Assembly: GCA_922989275.2 (NCBI GenBank)
Contig: OV277869.1
Span: 16,701,189-16,765,188 of the forward strand
DNA length: 64,000 bases
Reading direction: 5' to 3'
Source of the DNA: Gari tellinella
Taxonomy: Eukaryota; Mollusca; Bivalvia; Cardiida; Psammobiidae
Position 1 is the first letter of the stretch, and each line of letters opens with the position of its first letter. Shown here piece after piece: positions 11,355 to 20,769 of this stretch. Made by a program: the position numbers and the translations under genes. The notes under the pieces were generated by a model. It saw only the letters and a list, made by a program, of their open reading frames with translations, ran no database searches and had not been told where the DNA came from.

Positions 11355-11475
11355 ATTTTGATCCGAGTCACAAACAATTTTCAGCATGTTCAGACATTGG
11401 ATTACCCGGCGTCTGATCTGACTCCAAACAGTTTGCAATGGAAATACTTGTTTCAGCACATGTACATAGAGGATA
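11355..11475. repeat. TA-A fragment with partly decayed Hp core
   Basis: CACAAACAATTTTCAGC...CCCGGCGTCTGATCTGACTC...AACAGTTTGCAATGGAAATA shows a TA-A type core with mismatched arms. Confidence 0.6.
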
Positions 11476-11483
11476 TTACAAGA

Positions 11484-11602
11484 GTGCTCATTAATTATCA
11501 TTTTTAATAAACGAGTTGACTAAAACAATATGACGCGAGCCTTGGCGAGCGTTATATTTGTTTTAGTCAACGAGTTTATTAAGAATGATAAATAATGAGC
11601 AC
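11484..11602. repeat. 119-bp foldback palindrome
   Basis: Arms GTGCTCATTAATTATCATTT and AAATAATGAGCAC, together with GTTGACTAAAACAA/TTGTTTTAGTCAAC, pair around a GCGAGCCTTGGCGAGCG apex. A further inverted pair, ATTTATCACATAAA (about 11617) and TTTATGTGATAAAT (about 11856), flanks the following 240 bp, so this may be one arm region of a larger element. Confidence 0.7.
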
Positions 11603-11994
11603 GAATGTTAGATCCTATTTATCACATAAACACTTTAAAACCCTTTTAAGTGAACTGAATCCGTAGTTTTTTGTCTCTCCGCCATATGTATTTTCCGCCA
11701 AAACTTGACGTTGTTTACAGTAACGCCATGGCAAATGACGTCATTTGGCGCCCAGCGCCATGCAGCGCTCGTAGACGAACAGGTAGGGCCGGAGCCCAAA
11801 TATTGATATTTCACTATAGTTTATTGAATGGCTTTATAACACTCCCAGAGTCGGTTTTATGTGATAAATGTAGTTAGTATACGCGTTTTGTGGGAAACAA
11901 TAACGACTTGTCCACTGTACTAATATGCATGCATGTTTAAATGTGTTAACCATCAGTAGAATATCAAGTGGTAGTCTGACATACATAGGACTAC

Positions 11995-12589
11995 TTAACC
12001 CATTACCCCATAGTAACTTTCTAGTTTAGGACAGGTGACTACTTGAAACAGATTGACTACTTGAAACAGGTTGAAAGTAAAACATAATGCTCATTAACTC
12101 TTTCCTCCCTGAAACTTTAAATGAACAATTCCATTTTCCATTTTAGTCTAGTCCATTTTTGACTTTTAAGGGTTGTTTTAGTAAATGTTTGGTATTATAG
12201 CAAACAGTGAAGACCCTGATCAGAGGGCTCCTTTCGGAGCCCTCTGATCTGGGTCTTCACTGTTTGCATAGGACAAGTGTACTATACACATGTGCACTGT
12301 TTGAAAAGGACGCCTATATGCGGGACTAGGGTTCAAAGGGTTAAGGAGTATCCTGCTTTACTCTCAGCCTGCTTCAAGCTACCGTCTACAGGGATATACA
12401 TGTAGTATTAATATATAATCTGCTCTTTCACTATTTTAATTCCCTATCTGGAATATTGCTATATTTATACTGGGATATAGAAAATATTTAGGACGGTGCA
12501 TATTCATGATTGGACCAAGTGGAAGTATTGTCTTCAGTGGAGGGATGACATAAAGGCGTTAAAGGCGTATTTATGGAGTACTGGGTAAA
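11995..12589. mobile_element. TTAA-C MITE split by a TTAA-E insertion
   Basis: The left end TTAACCCATTACCCCATAG and right end TATGGAGTACTGGG-TAAA bound a TTAA-C element. Its hairpin is interrupted exactly at the apical TTAA by the TTAA-E element at 12094-12344: left arm ...CATAATGCTCA-TTAA, right arm TTAA-GGAGTATCCTGC.... The right half continues with GGATATA, CTTCAGTGGAGG and AAAGGCG segments typical of the family. Confidence 0.85.
12094..12344. mobile_element. TTAA-E MITE nested in TTAA-C
   Basis: The element lies between TTAA at 12094-12097 and 12341-12344, with ends CTCTTTCCTCCCTGAAAC and GGTTCAAAGGG. Its core at 12200-12267 is an intact 68-bp palindrome: GCAAACAGTGAAGACCC, TGATCAGAGGGCTCC, TTTC, then the mirror. 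The lower stem matches the Hp core while the apical stem is different. Confidence 0.88.
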
Positions 12590-13357
12590 ATACCCATGGT
12601 TGCTTTATGCTAAATGACCTTATTGACTTAGTTGTATCCTGCATAAAGGCACCTGTCTTCGCTAAATCAATTAGTGATCGCTTAAAACAAGACTGTCTGT
12701 ATTGTAATGATCATGTTCAAACACCATGTGACGTCACAGATATAAATCATATGAGAGCTGTATTCCCTTTAGATGTATTTTAATACTACATTTGTTTCGT
12801 AAATGTTGTAGACAATAATGAAACGGGACATGTTCTAACAGAACACAGATTAATAGAGTCATTAGGGAATAGGCAACCATATATGTTACAGTTAAGATGT
12901 AGACTCATTTACTATACCGACTGTAAAACGTTTGTTTGGTGTATGTCTTCTCATGAAATATATGTATAAAGGGTTTCTTGGGTCTTCAGCCACCTGATAA
13001 AGACGGCGCGATATCACCAACTTGAATTTCAAACATAATGCGGCGTCTGATCAGAGTCTACACTGTTTGTCTATGTCCCATATATGGGATCGTGGGCACA
13101 AATGGGTTAATATTGTAACTCCATACTTGCATGTATTCTTCTCTAAAAAGCAGCAACGGTGCAATCATGTGTTTGGATAAATAATGAACAAGTTTTGAGA
13201 CATTTAACTGATTAGAAGGTGCTTGTAGCTGGCATACATATGTCTTATGGGATTGTTTAATAGTACGAAGTGTGAACAAAAGTGGTTTCTTACTTATCTG
13301 ACATTCAAATAACCGAAACAATAACTCACAATAAAGTTTATGTTCATGTTCACTTAG
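12590..13357. other. Unassigned sequence
   Basis: Only a half core (GCGGCGTCTGATCAGAGTCT...CACTGTTTG, 13041-13072) is recognisable. Open frame 13058-13321 (minus) overlaps it and has no domain. Confidence 0.4.
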
Positions 13358-13583
13358 TTAACCCTTTCAGTGCCATCAAGACGTAATAACCCGGCTAAAA
13401 CTGTCTTTTTCGCCTGTTTGTATTGAAAAAAAAGGAATTTCATACGTTTTTGAGCTTATGAGACATTGATATGTTTGTCAAACAGTTTGTTTCCTGACCA
13501 GACGCCGCGTTACGCGGCGTCTGATCAGGAAACAAACTGTTTGCATGTGTCGGTGTCAACGGCATTGGCAGTAAAAGTCTTAA
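13358..13583. mobile_element. TTAA-D MITE with covarying Hp core
   Basis: The element lies between TTAA at 13358-13361 and 13580-13583, with ends CCCTTTCAGTGCC and GGCATTGGCAGTAAAAGTC. The 66-bp core (13479-13544) is a near-perfect palindrome in which GGATCC of the usual arm is TTTCC and the opposite arm is changed to GGAAA, so pairing is kept. Confidence 0.88.
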
Positions 13584-14397
13584 TCAACTACATGACTTGT
13601 AATACCAAACTCGTTTCTGAAATATTATCCTAAATATACTTTATATAGACATGCCGCAAGAAAACTAAGCGTATTGCAATGCGAGTCAGTATAGAGCAAG
13701 CCTAGTCACCAGTCCTTGTCCTTTGCAACCAGCATATCTGATTACCATGAATATTAATATGCAAAAATGGTATGAACATTCTGACCAGAGTATCCCTAAA
13801 TGAACAATATGACCAGGGTTTTCAGGGTTTGTCAGGTTTCAATAGTTTTCTTTTTAAAAAACAAACCATCAAGGAATCTCAAAAATTGATCAGATTTAGA
13901 TGAAACTGGAAGATGCCATTTTTAATTACATATGTCAATGTGATATTTTACCCTCACTGGCACTTAGAAACACATCTTGATATTTCGACATATTGTAAAA
14001 TGCAAACCGGAATGACCCAGCAACAACAATCCATGTCAATACAAAACTTAAGCTCTCACCAAGAGATGTTTGTTGCGCTATATATAACTCATTTTCCAAC
14101 ATAGTATAACAATAATTTGGGAAACCTCATTTGCATATACCAACGTTCCACGAACGTCACAATATTAGTTTTCTTAATGGTGTTTCAATTATATGCTTAA
14201 TCTGAATGGTTTAATCACTTTCATTATAGAAAACAATGCCAAGACAAATGACACAAACCAGAGTAAAACTATAGACGGCGTTTCTAATTGCAATTGTAAA
14301 TTAGTTTTCTTTATAAACTGTTTTTACAAATGACACATACCAGTATATACCCATGGACACGTTGTTGTTTTGTTACAAAATAATGTACAGTGAAACC
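13584..14397. other. Unassigned sequence
   Basis: I see no gene, repeat family or strong inverted repeat in this AT-rich stretch. Confidence 0.4.
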
Positions 14398-14534
14398 CCT
14401 CTAAACCGGACTGATGTGGGGACAACATAAATTTCCGGTGTCAGATCAAATTTGGACCCCCGTAAAAAATGGACCCGCGGGTCCATTTTTGATAGCGAAA
14501 TATGGACCCCCCTGTAAATTTTGGAACCCCCCTC

Positions 14535-15300
14535 AAAAGTTGGTCATGCTTCTCCCTAATGCAAAATATTGATTACTCCCATCCTGAGGTTGTTATGCCC
14601 ATATAAAAAAAAAAATCGGTTGGAGAGGGGGGGGGGGTTCCAAATTTGATGGCATCAAAATTGGACCCCCTCCCTTGGCAACACCCAACTATAAGTCATT
14701 TGATTTTCACATCAACTTTAATTCTTTTCCATTAGTTGTTTTGTTTAAGTAATGTTTTACTCCTTTCCTGAAGTTACTATGCCATGCAAAATTATTTTGG
14801 TTGGAGAAGGGGGGGGGGGGGGGGGGGTCCAAATTTGATGGCGTAAAAATTGGACCCCCTCCCTTTTCAACACCCAACCATAAGTCATTTGATTTACACA
14901 TCAACTTTAATTATTTTCCATTACTTGTTTAAATTTTAGTGATGTTTTTTCTCCTATCCTGAGGTTACTATGCGCTGCAAATTATTTCAGTTGGAGAGGG
15001 GGATCCAAATTTGATGGCGTTAAAATTGGACCCCCCTCCCTCCCTTTGTTTTGTTTAAGTAATGTTTTACAAGGCAGAGTAACCTTAGGATAGGAGTAAA
15101 AACATCACTACACTAAACAACTAATTGAAAAGAATTAAAGTTGATGTGAAGATCAAATGACTTAAGTCTTGATGGTTTGGTGTTGACGAGGTAGGGGGGG
15201 GGGGGGGTGTCATCAAATGCCATCAAATTTGGACCCCCCTCTTCAACTGAAATAATTTACAGGGCAGAGTTACCTCAGGATAGGAGTAACAAGAAATATC
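14535..15300. repeat. G-rich foldback satellite units
   Basis: Roughly 185-210-bp units contain CTCCTATCCTGAGGTTACTATGC-like sequence (quoted in part: ATCCTGAGGTTACTATG), GGTTGGAGAGGGGG and GGTCCAAATTTGAT...AAAATTGGACCCC. After about 15060 the units are read on the other strand. Runs of 10-20 G mark each unit. Confidence 0.75.
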
Positions 15301-16348
15301 TTTAAAAAAGATATTCGGCGGAATGAGTGGTTGAACTACGGCTATATAGATGGGTGTGCAAAATTGAATTAAATTGAGGTTTTCAAAGAATTGTAATATC
15401 TTGGATTGAAAACCAAAAAATACAAGTATTCAATTGAAACAGTAACTTTTATTTAAAATGCAAAACTATCATGTACAGAAATGCAAAACAAAACAATAAT
15501 TTAACTCATATCCTAGCTACTGGTAGGAGATCCTCACATTAATCTACTGTTCCATTCATAGAGTTTCTTGAAACAAACTATAGCATACACAAATGTACAG
15601 ATACAACAATCTACTGTACTTCACTCATGTAAATAATGATGAAACAACACAATTGTGTTTAACTCACTTGGGACTATTCATATATAAAATATTGCTTTTA
15701 ATGTATGGCAAATGTGTACAAATAGTTAACAATTAAAACAAATTGGTTGTAAACAATTACGAAACACCTAGCTTCCTCTGTATATCTATAAATAGATTTC
15801 AGATCATATCTTAAAATAGAAGCATAATTTTGTCAACAGTGGAAACTTCTGTGGCCTAAGTAGTAAACAGCCAGCCTGTATCTCTAAATTTTACACCCAC
15901 ATTCCACATCATGTAAAACTGTAATGGGACATAAACCAGCCTACAGGGCTCCAGATAAGAGTGAGTAAACTAAACAAATCACATTTTTCATCTCTTTTAG
16001 CACCAAACCCTATGGTATTACCACTCATTTTGATTGTCTCGAAGAGACAATTCATATGTATAGCGACACCACAGGGTTTAATGCACAAATAAAGATTTTA
16101 AGTTTTGAAACAATTCCCTTATCTGGAGCCCTGGCTACTACCCAATCGGACTATTCAGTTTCAACAGGTGCTCTTAATTCTAAATTCCTGATCAAATATT
16201 ATTGGTTAAAATGTGTGGCCAAATATAAAGTGTGTCTAAATAGAAAACAGTCAGCTCCGCCGAAAAATATCACTACATGAAACAACTAATTGAAAAGAAT
16301 TAAAGTTGATGTGAAGATCAAATGACTTAAGGCTTGTCGGTTTGGTGT

Positions 16349-16800
16349 CCTATACAGTAAATGTTTGTGACTGTATAAAATGGAATTATTTTCTTCAATG
16401 TAGGAATACATTTTACGAAATGGAACTACTTTCTTCAGTGGAAGAATAAATTAAGGGCCTAAAAAGGCATATTTATTTGGTAATTGGTTAAGCTACCATC
16501 TTCTAGGATACATAAAATATTTCCTATACAGTAAATGTTTGTGACTGTATAAAATGGAATTATTTTCTTCAATGTAGGAATACATTGTACAAAATGGAAC
16601 TACTTTCTTCAGTGGAAGAATAAATTAAGGGCGTAAAAAGGCATATTTATTGGGTAATGGGTTAAGCTATCATCTTCTAGGATACATAAAATATTTCCGA
16701 TACAGTAAATGTTTGTGACTGAATAAATTGGAATTATTTTCTTCAATGTAGGAATACATTTAAGATGTTAACAGGCATATTTATTGGGTAATGGGTTAAA
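16349..16800. repeat. 174-bp tandem repeat derived from TTAA-C right halves
   Basis: TATACAGTAAATGTTTGTGA starts units at 16351, 16525 and about 16699, a period of 174 bp. Each carries the TTAA-C features AAATGGAACTA, TTTTCTTCA(A/G)TG(G/T)A, AAAGGCATATTTAT and GGTAATGGGTTAA, so the array was built by amplification of a TTAA-C right half. Confidence 0.82.
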
Positions 16801-17071
16801 ATATTCATTGGTGTCTTGCAATTAACTTTTTATTATGTTTTTTTTTATCATTCTAAATTTTTGCATGGGGGGGGGGGTCCATTTTTACAAGGTGGGGGGG
16901 GGGGGGGGGGTCCAAATTTGATAGCGCAAATTGGACCCGCGGGTCCATATTACGCTATCAAAATTGGACCCGGGTCCATTTTTTACGGGGGTCCAATTTT
17001 TATATGACACCGGGTATCGGCGTTTCCGGTTCAGAGGGGTTTTAACACATAGGTTGTTTCTAGTATGGAAG

Positions 17072-17128
17072 ATAGCTGATCACTTAAAGCAGGTTGAAAG
17101 TAAAGCAGAATGCGCCTTAAATGGTATT
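17072..17128. repeat. TTAA-C left half ending at the hairpin apex
   Basis: ACTTAAAGCAGGTTGAAAGT, AAAGCAGAATGCGCC and TTAA are present. The sequence then leaves the family exactly at the apical TTAA. Confidence 0.65.
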
Positions 17129-17202
17129 AATCAACGGTTGGTCGTTGTGATGCGCAGAAAGTGACCACTCAGGCACTCGGCCGGTCTGTTATGTTCAATG
17201 AC

Positions 17203-17506
17203 TTAACCCTTATCATGCTTAATTGTCGTCTGCTTAAAACTCACAATCAGTTTACATGCTTTTCAAAGTTTAGAAAAAATGAGTAGGTATGCCAAACAGT
17301 TTGGATCCAAACAGGCCCAGCGCTTATAAAGCGTTTGAATTGAGTCTGATTTCGTTCTCAAACATTTGATTGGTCAGATTTGAGCCTAGGCTCAAATCTG
17401 ACCAATCAAATGCTTGAGAATGATTTAAGACTCGGCTCAAACGCTTTATAAGCATGGACCATGTTTGCAAATGTTACCAAGTCGCGCTTAGCTTGATAAG
17501 GGTTAT
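17203..17506. mobile_element. TTAA-D variant split by Snap-F
   Basis: The left end is TTAACCCTTATCATGCTTAA and the right end is TTAGCTTGATAAGGG-TTAT. CGTCTGCTT motifs follow the left end. The Hp core is interrupted after CAAACAGTTTGGATCC (17299-17314) by the Snap-F element and resumes with TGTTTGCAAATG at 17463. Confidence 0.8.
17313..17463. mobile_element. Snap-F near-palindrome
   Basis: This 150-bp element has arms of about 73 bp: GCTTATAAAGCGTTTGA, CTGATTTCGTTCTCAAAC, TTGATTGGTCAGATTTGAGC, meeting at CCTAGG. It lies inside a TTAA-D core. Related copies lie at 28722-28867, 47752-47860, 55711-55840 and 61402-61566. Confidence 0.82.
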
Positions 17507-17876
17507 GTATAAGTTACATCGGTCGAATTTTCAAACAATCTCATTATATCGAAAACTTTATGATAGAATCTACTCGATCAAATAAAAGACGGGTTTATTT
17601 GGAATTGATTTATCTTCAAACAATCATTTAATTGCTTTCGAAAATAGGTGCCAACATATGGAAGTGAACAAGATAGTTTATACAGTTTATCTCTTTATTT
17701 AGTGAAAGTTTATTATTAAATGCCTTTTCCTACGCTACATGTACTATGCCCTGAAATGCAGCATTCTGAATCTGAACAGAGTATACTTAAAACAGTTTGG
17801 CAGTAAAATAGAGGTCACATGTAGAAGCTTTCTGTTTTACTTATTGGGAATGTTTCATACACTGTACAGTGCTCCA

Positions 17877-18241
17877 TCCCTACAAAGACCTTCGCGACAA
17901 CGACTCCCTCCTAACAACGATGTTTTCCGCTGTTCCCAAAATAAAACAATAATGTGTATCATATTTTAACTGTTGCAATATAGTCTGCTTGAAATTATCT
18001 TCTGTTCTCTTTTTTCTCAACGTTTCATATTAAGTGGACATTTTGACATGAGAAATATAATGACTAGTGACAAACAGTTTGAATCTAGATCAGACACCGC
18101 GTTACGCAGTGTCTGGTCTGGATCCAAGCTGTTTGCAAATGCACGCAAAGTCTTAGTTTTCCCTTCCTAAAAAGCACCCTCTGAACAACCCACAGACAAT
18201 CTTTGTCTCCCAATGGATGGCACTGTAGAGAGGGATCACTA
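17877..18241. mobile_element. TA-B MITE with Hp core
   Basis: The left end CAGTGCTCCATCCCTACAAA and the right end TAGAGAGGGATCACT are flanked by TA. The Hp core is at 18070-18136. The right end directly abuts the start of the pogo-ended composite at 18244. Confidence 0.82.
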
Positions 18242-18429
18242 TACAGTGAATTCTACTTATAACGAAATCCACGGGACTGTTTGATATATTTCGTTATATC
18301 CAAATTTCGTTATATCAGATTCATTTTACTATACGTTAATTAAAGATAATGAATTTAATTTGTTTTAATATGAAATAGGCACAGCCTACAAGCGAGCGAA
18401 GCTGTCAAATAATGGAGCATTTTAACAAA

Positions 18430-18625
18430 TTAACACATTACCCCATAGCCTAATTCTAGTTTTGAAAACAGAATGAAGGGTTATTTAAAGCAAGTTGATT
18501 TAGTAAAGCAGAATGCGCCTTACGGCGCATTGTGCTTTACTCCCAACCTGCCTTAAGTCAGAATCTGCTAGGATATAGAATATAATTTTATGGTACATAT
18601 TTTGGACTGTATCAAATGGAACTAT
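18430..18625. mobile_element. TTAA-C MITE, right end lost
   Basis: TTAACACATTACCCCATAG starts the element. The hairpin AAAGCAGAATGCGCC-TTAC-GGCGCATTGTGCTTTAC follows at about 18505-18540, then GGATATAGAA and AAATGGAACTATTT. The right terminus is missing. Confidence 0.75.
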
Positions 18626-18634
18626 TTACTTTTT

Positions 18635-18990
18635 GAACAGTTTGGATCCTGGTCAGAAGCCTCGTAATTAGAGACTATATTTTGCATGGGCGCGAAATTT
18701 AGGAGCTGCGTACGGCGGCGAATGATCAGGAACTTACGTACACAATTGTTGACACTAATGTTAATATTTCGAAATTTTGAGAACTGAATCTTCAAAGATA
18801 CTGTGGTGCATGGGTGCACAATTTATTTTCAAGCAGTTTGGATCCTTATTAGAAGATGTGTACGGCGACGCATGGTCAGGATCAACATAATTATTGGCAC
18901 TAATGTTAATATTAATAATTTCGAAACTTTGAGAACTGATGATCATAATGGCAAATTTGTTCCTAATGACTAAAGTTTCAAAGATACTGT
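18635..18990. repeat. Degenerate tandem copy pair with half Hp cores
   Basis: CAGTTTGGATCC at 18639 and 18835 is followed in both by decayed core, CACTAATGTTAATATT, TTTCGAAA(C/T)TTTGAGAACTG and AAAGATACTGT(G/T)GTG. The two copies are 146-196 bp apart because of indels. Confidence 0.6.
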
Positions 18991-19379
18991 TGTGTCTGGG
19001 TAAAAACTATACACCAAGACATATATTTAATACACTAGATCTAATTACGATATTTACGCGAGGTTATATAATGTGCGAAAAACAATAAATTATCGACTAA
19101 TAACATATTGAAAATGTTCCCTATGTATGCTTCGACCAAAAATGGTACGTTTTGACTTGGTACCCTTTAACCATGGTACGCTTTGACTATAATCAATTAA
19201 GGCGTATTTATTGGGTAATTGGTTAATAAACCAAATGATTTAATAACCTGAGGGCCCTGATATCGCTCAACTGTTGTACTGAAGCTTGAAAGCTTTACCT
19301 TTCTGTTTCATCCGTTTTAATCTAAATCCATTCAAATTTGTAGTATACCATGTAATTTTTTTTGGAATACAACCTCATA

Positions 19380-20410
19380 ATTCTAGTATAGTAGAGTACA
19401 TCAAGGGCAGATAACTAGAGCCTAAACAATACTGAAATGAAGCCTTTTTAGCATTTCAGAGTATATCAAGGGCAGATAACTATTGGCACAATGATTAGAT
19501 TTCAACAATAATTGCACTCCTTTGAGAACTTATAGCTATATACTTTGTGTGCAAGTATAATCAAAATCCATTGAAAACTGTAGTTGCAAGAGTGTAAACG
19601 CTGTAAGATATGGCATTTTCAGCAATTCAAGGGCAGACAACTCTTGACCTATAGGTTTTATTTCAACCATAATCACACATATCTAAACTCTTATGGTCAT
19701 ATACAATCTGGCCAAGTTTGAAAAAGACTGGATAAAAATTGTGGCCTCTAGAGTGTAAACACTGTTAAATATGGCATTTTAAGCAATTCAAAGGTAGATA
19801 ATCCTCAACCTATTGGTCCGATTTCAACCATAATTAAACTCATTTAAACTCTTATGGTCATATACAATCTGAGCAAGTTTGAGATAGATTATATAAAAAC
19901 GGTGGCCTCTAGAGTGTAAACTCCGTTAAATATGGCATTTTCAGCAATTCAAAGGTAGGTTACTCTCAACCTATGGGTCCGATTTCAACCATATTCAAAC
20001 TCATATGAACTCTTATGGTCATATCCAATCTGAGCAAGTTTAAGATAGATTGGGTAAAAATTGTGACCTCTAGAATGTAAACACCCTTAAATATGGCATT
20101 TTCAGCAATTCAAAGGTAGATAACTCTCGACCCATTTGTCTGGTTTCAAGCACACTCATCTGAACTCTTATAGTCATATACAATCTGAGCAAGTTTGAAG
20201 AAAAGGTGTGGCCGCTAGAGTGTAGACACTGTTAAATATGGCATTTTCAGCAATTCAAAGATAGAAAACTCTTGATGTGATCCAGATCTATTGATCTGAT
20301 TTTAAGCATAATCGAACTCATACAAAATCTTATGGTCATATACAATCTGGCCAAGTTTGAGAAAGATTGGAGACATATTGTGGCTTCTAGAGTTTTTAAA
20401 AACACTGTTG
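19380..20410. repeat. 161-bp tandem array, about 6 units
   Basis: ATATGGCATTTTCAGCAATT marks units at 19608, 19769, 19930, 20091 and 20236; spacing is 161, 161, 161 and 145 bp. Each unit continues with CAAAGGTAGATAACTCTC, GATTTCAACCATAATC, CTTATGGTCATATACAATCT and GTGGCCTCTAGAGTGTAAAC. More decayed units extend back to about 19380. Such arrays are typical of bivalve elements with a central tandem repeat, but no element ends were seen. Confidence 0.85.
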
Positions 20411-20769
20411 AACTTGGGTGGATTTGGGTGACTTAGGGTGAAATGATGAATGAGGATAAGTGTATCGTAAATTAAATTTAGTTGGCACTAATATTATTAC
20501 TTCCATATAGCTGACTGGCATTCTGATAACGAAAACTAATACAGAAAATGACTTTTTTCATGGATATTGGACGGTAGGTTTTAATAGTGGATAGTCCTGG
20601 GTTTCTAGGTGTTTCGAAACCGGCTGAAACAGTCAACACTGCCAGACTATCTACGTAAATCTACCCCACCTGGCATGATCGAGCACAGTGTTGAAATCAT
20701 CTGTGTATTATACACATGCACTTTGATATTGACAAGATTTAGAAGCAACATATCTGATATCACAGAAAT

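Larger units (their letters stand above)
14398..17048. mobile_element. 2.65-kb long-TIR element with satellite-like interior
   Basis: The left end (14398-14520) reads CAGTGAAACCCCTCTAAACC, then CCGGTGTCA, then TTGGACCCCCGTAAAAAATG, then the GGACCCGCGGGTCC palindrome. The right end (about 16920-17048) carries the same elements in inverse order. The left flank is TA. Inside are GGTCCAAATTTGATGGCGT/AAAATTGGACCCCC units with long G runs, first in direct order (14450-15060), then inverted (15060-15300), and again at 16860-16990. CAGTGAAACCCCTCT ends are pogo-like. No transposase frame is visible, so it is non-autonomous. Confidence 0.75.
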
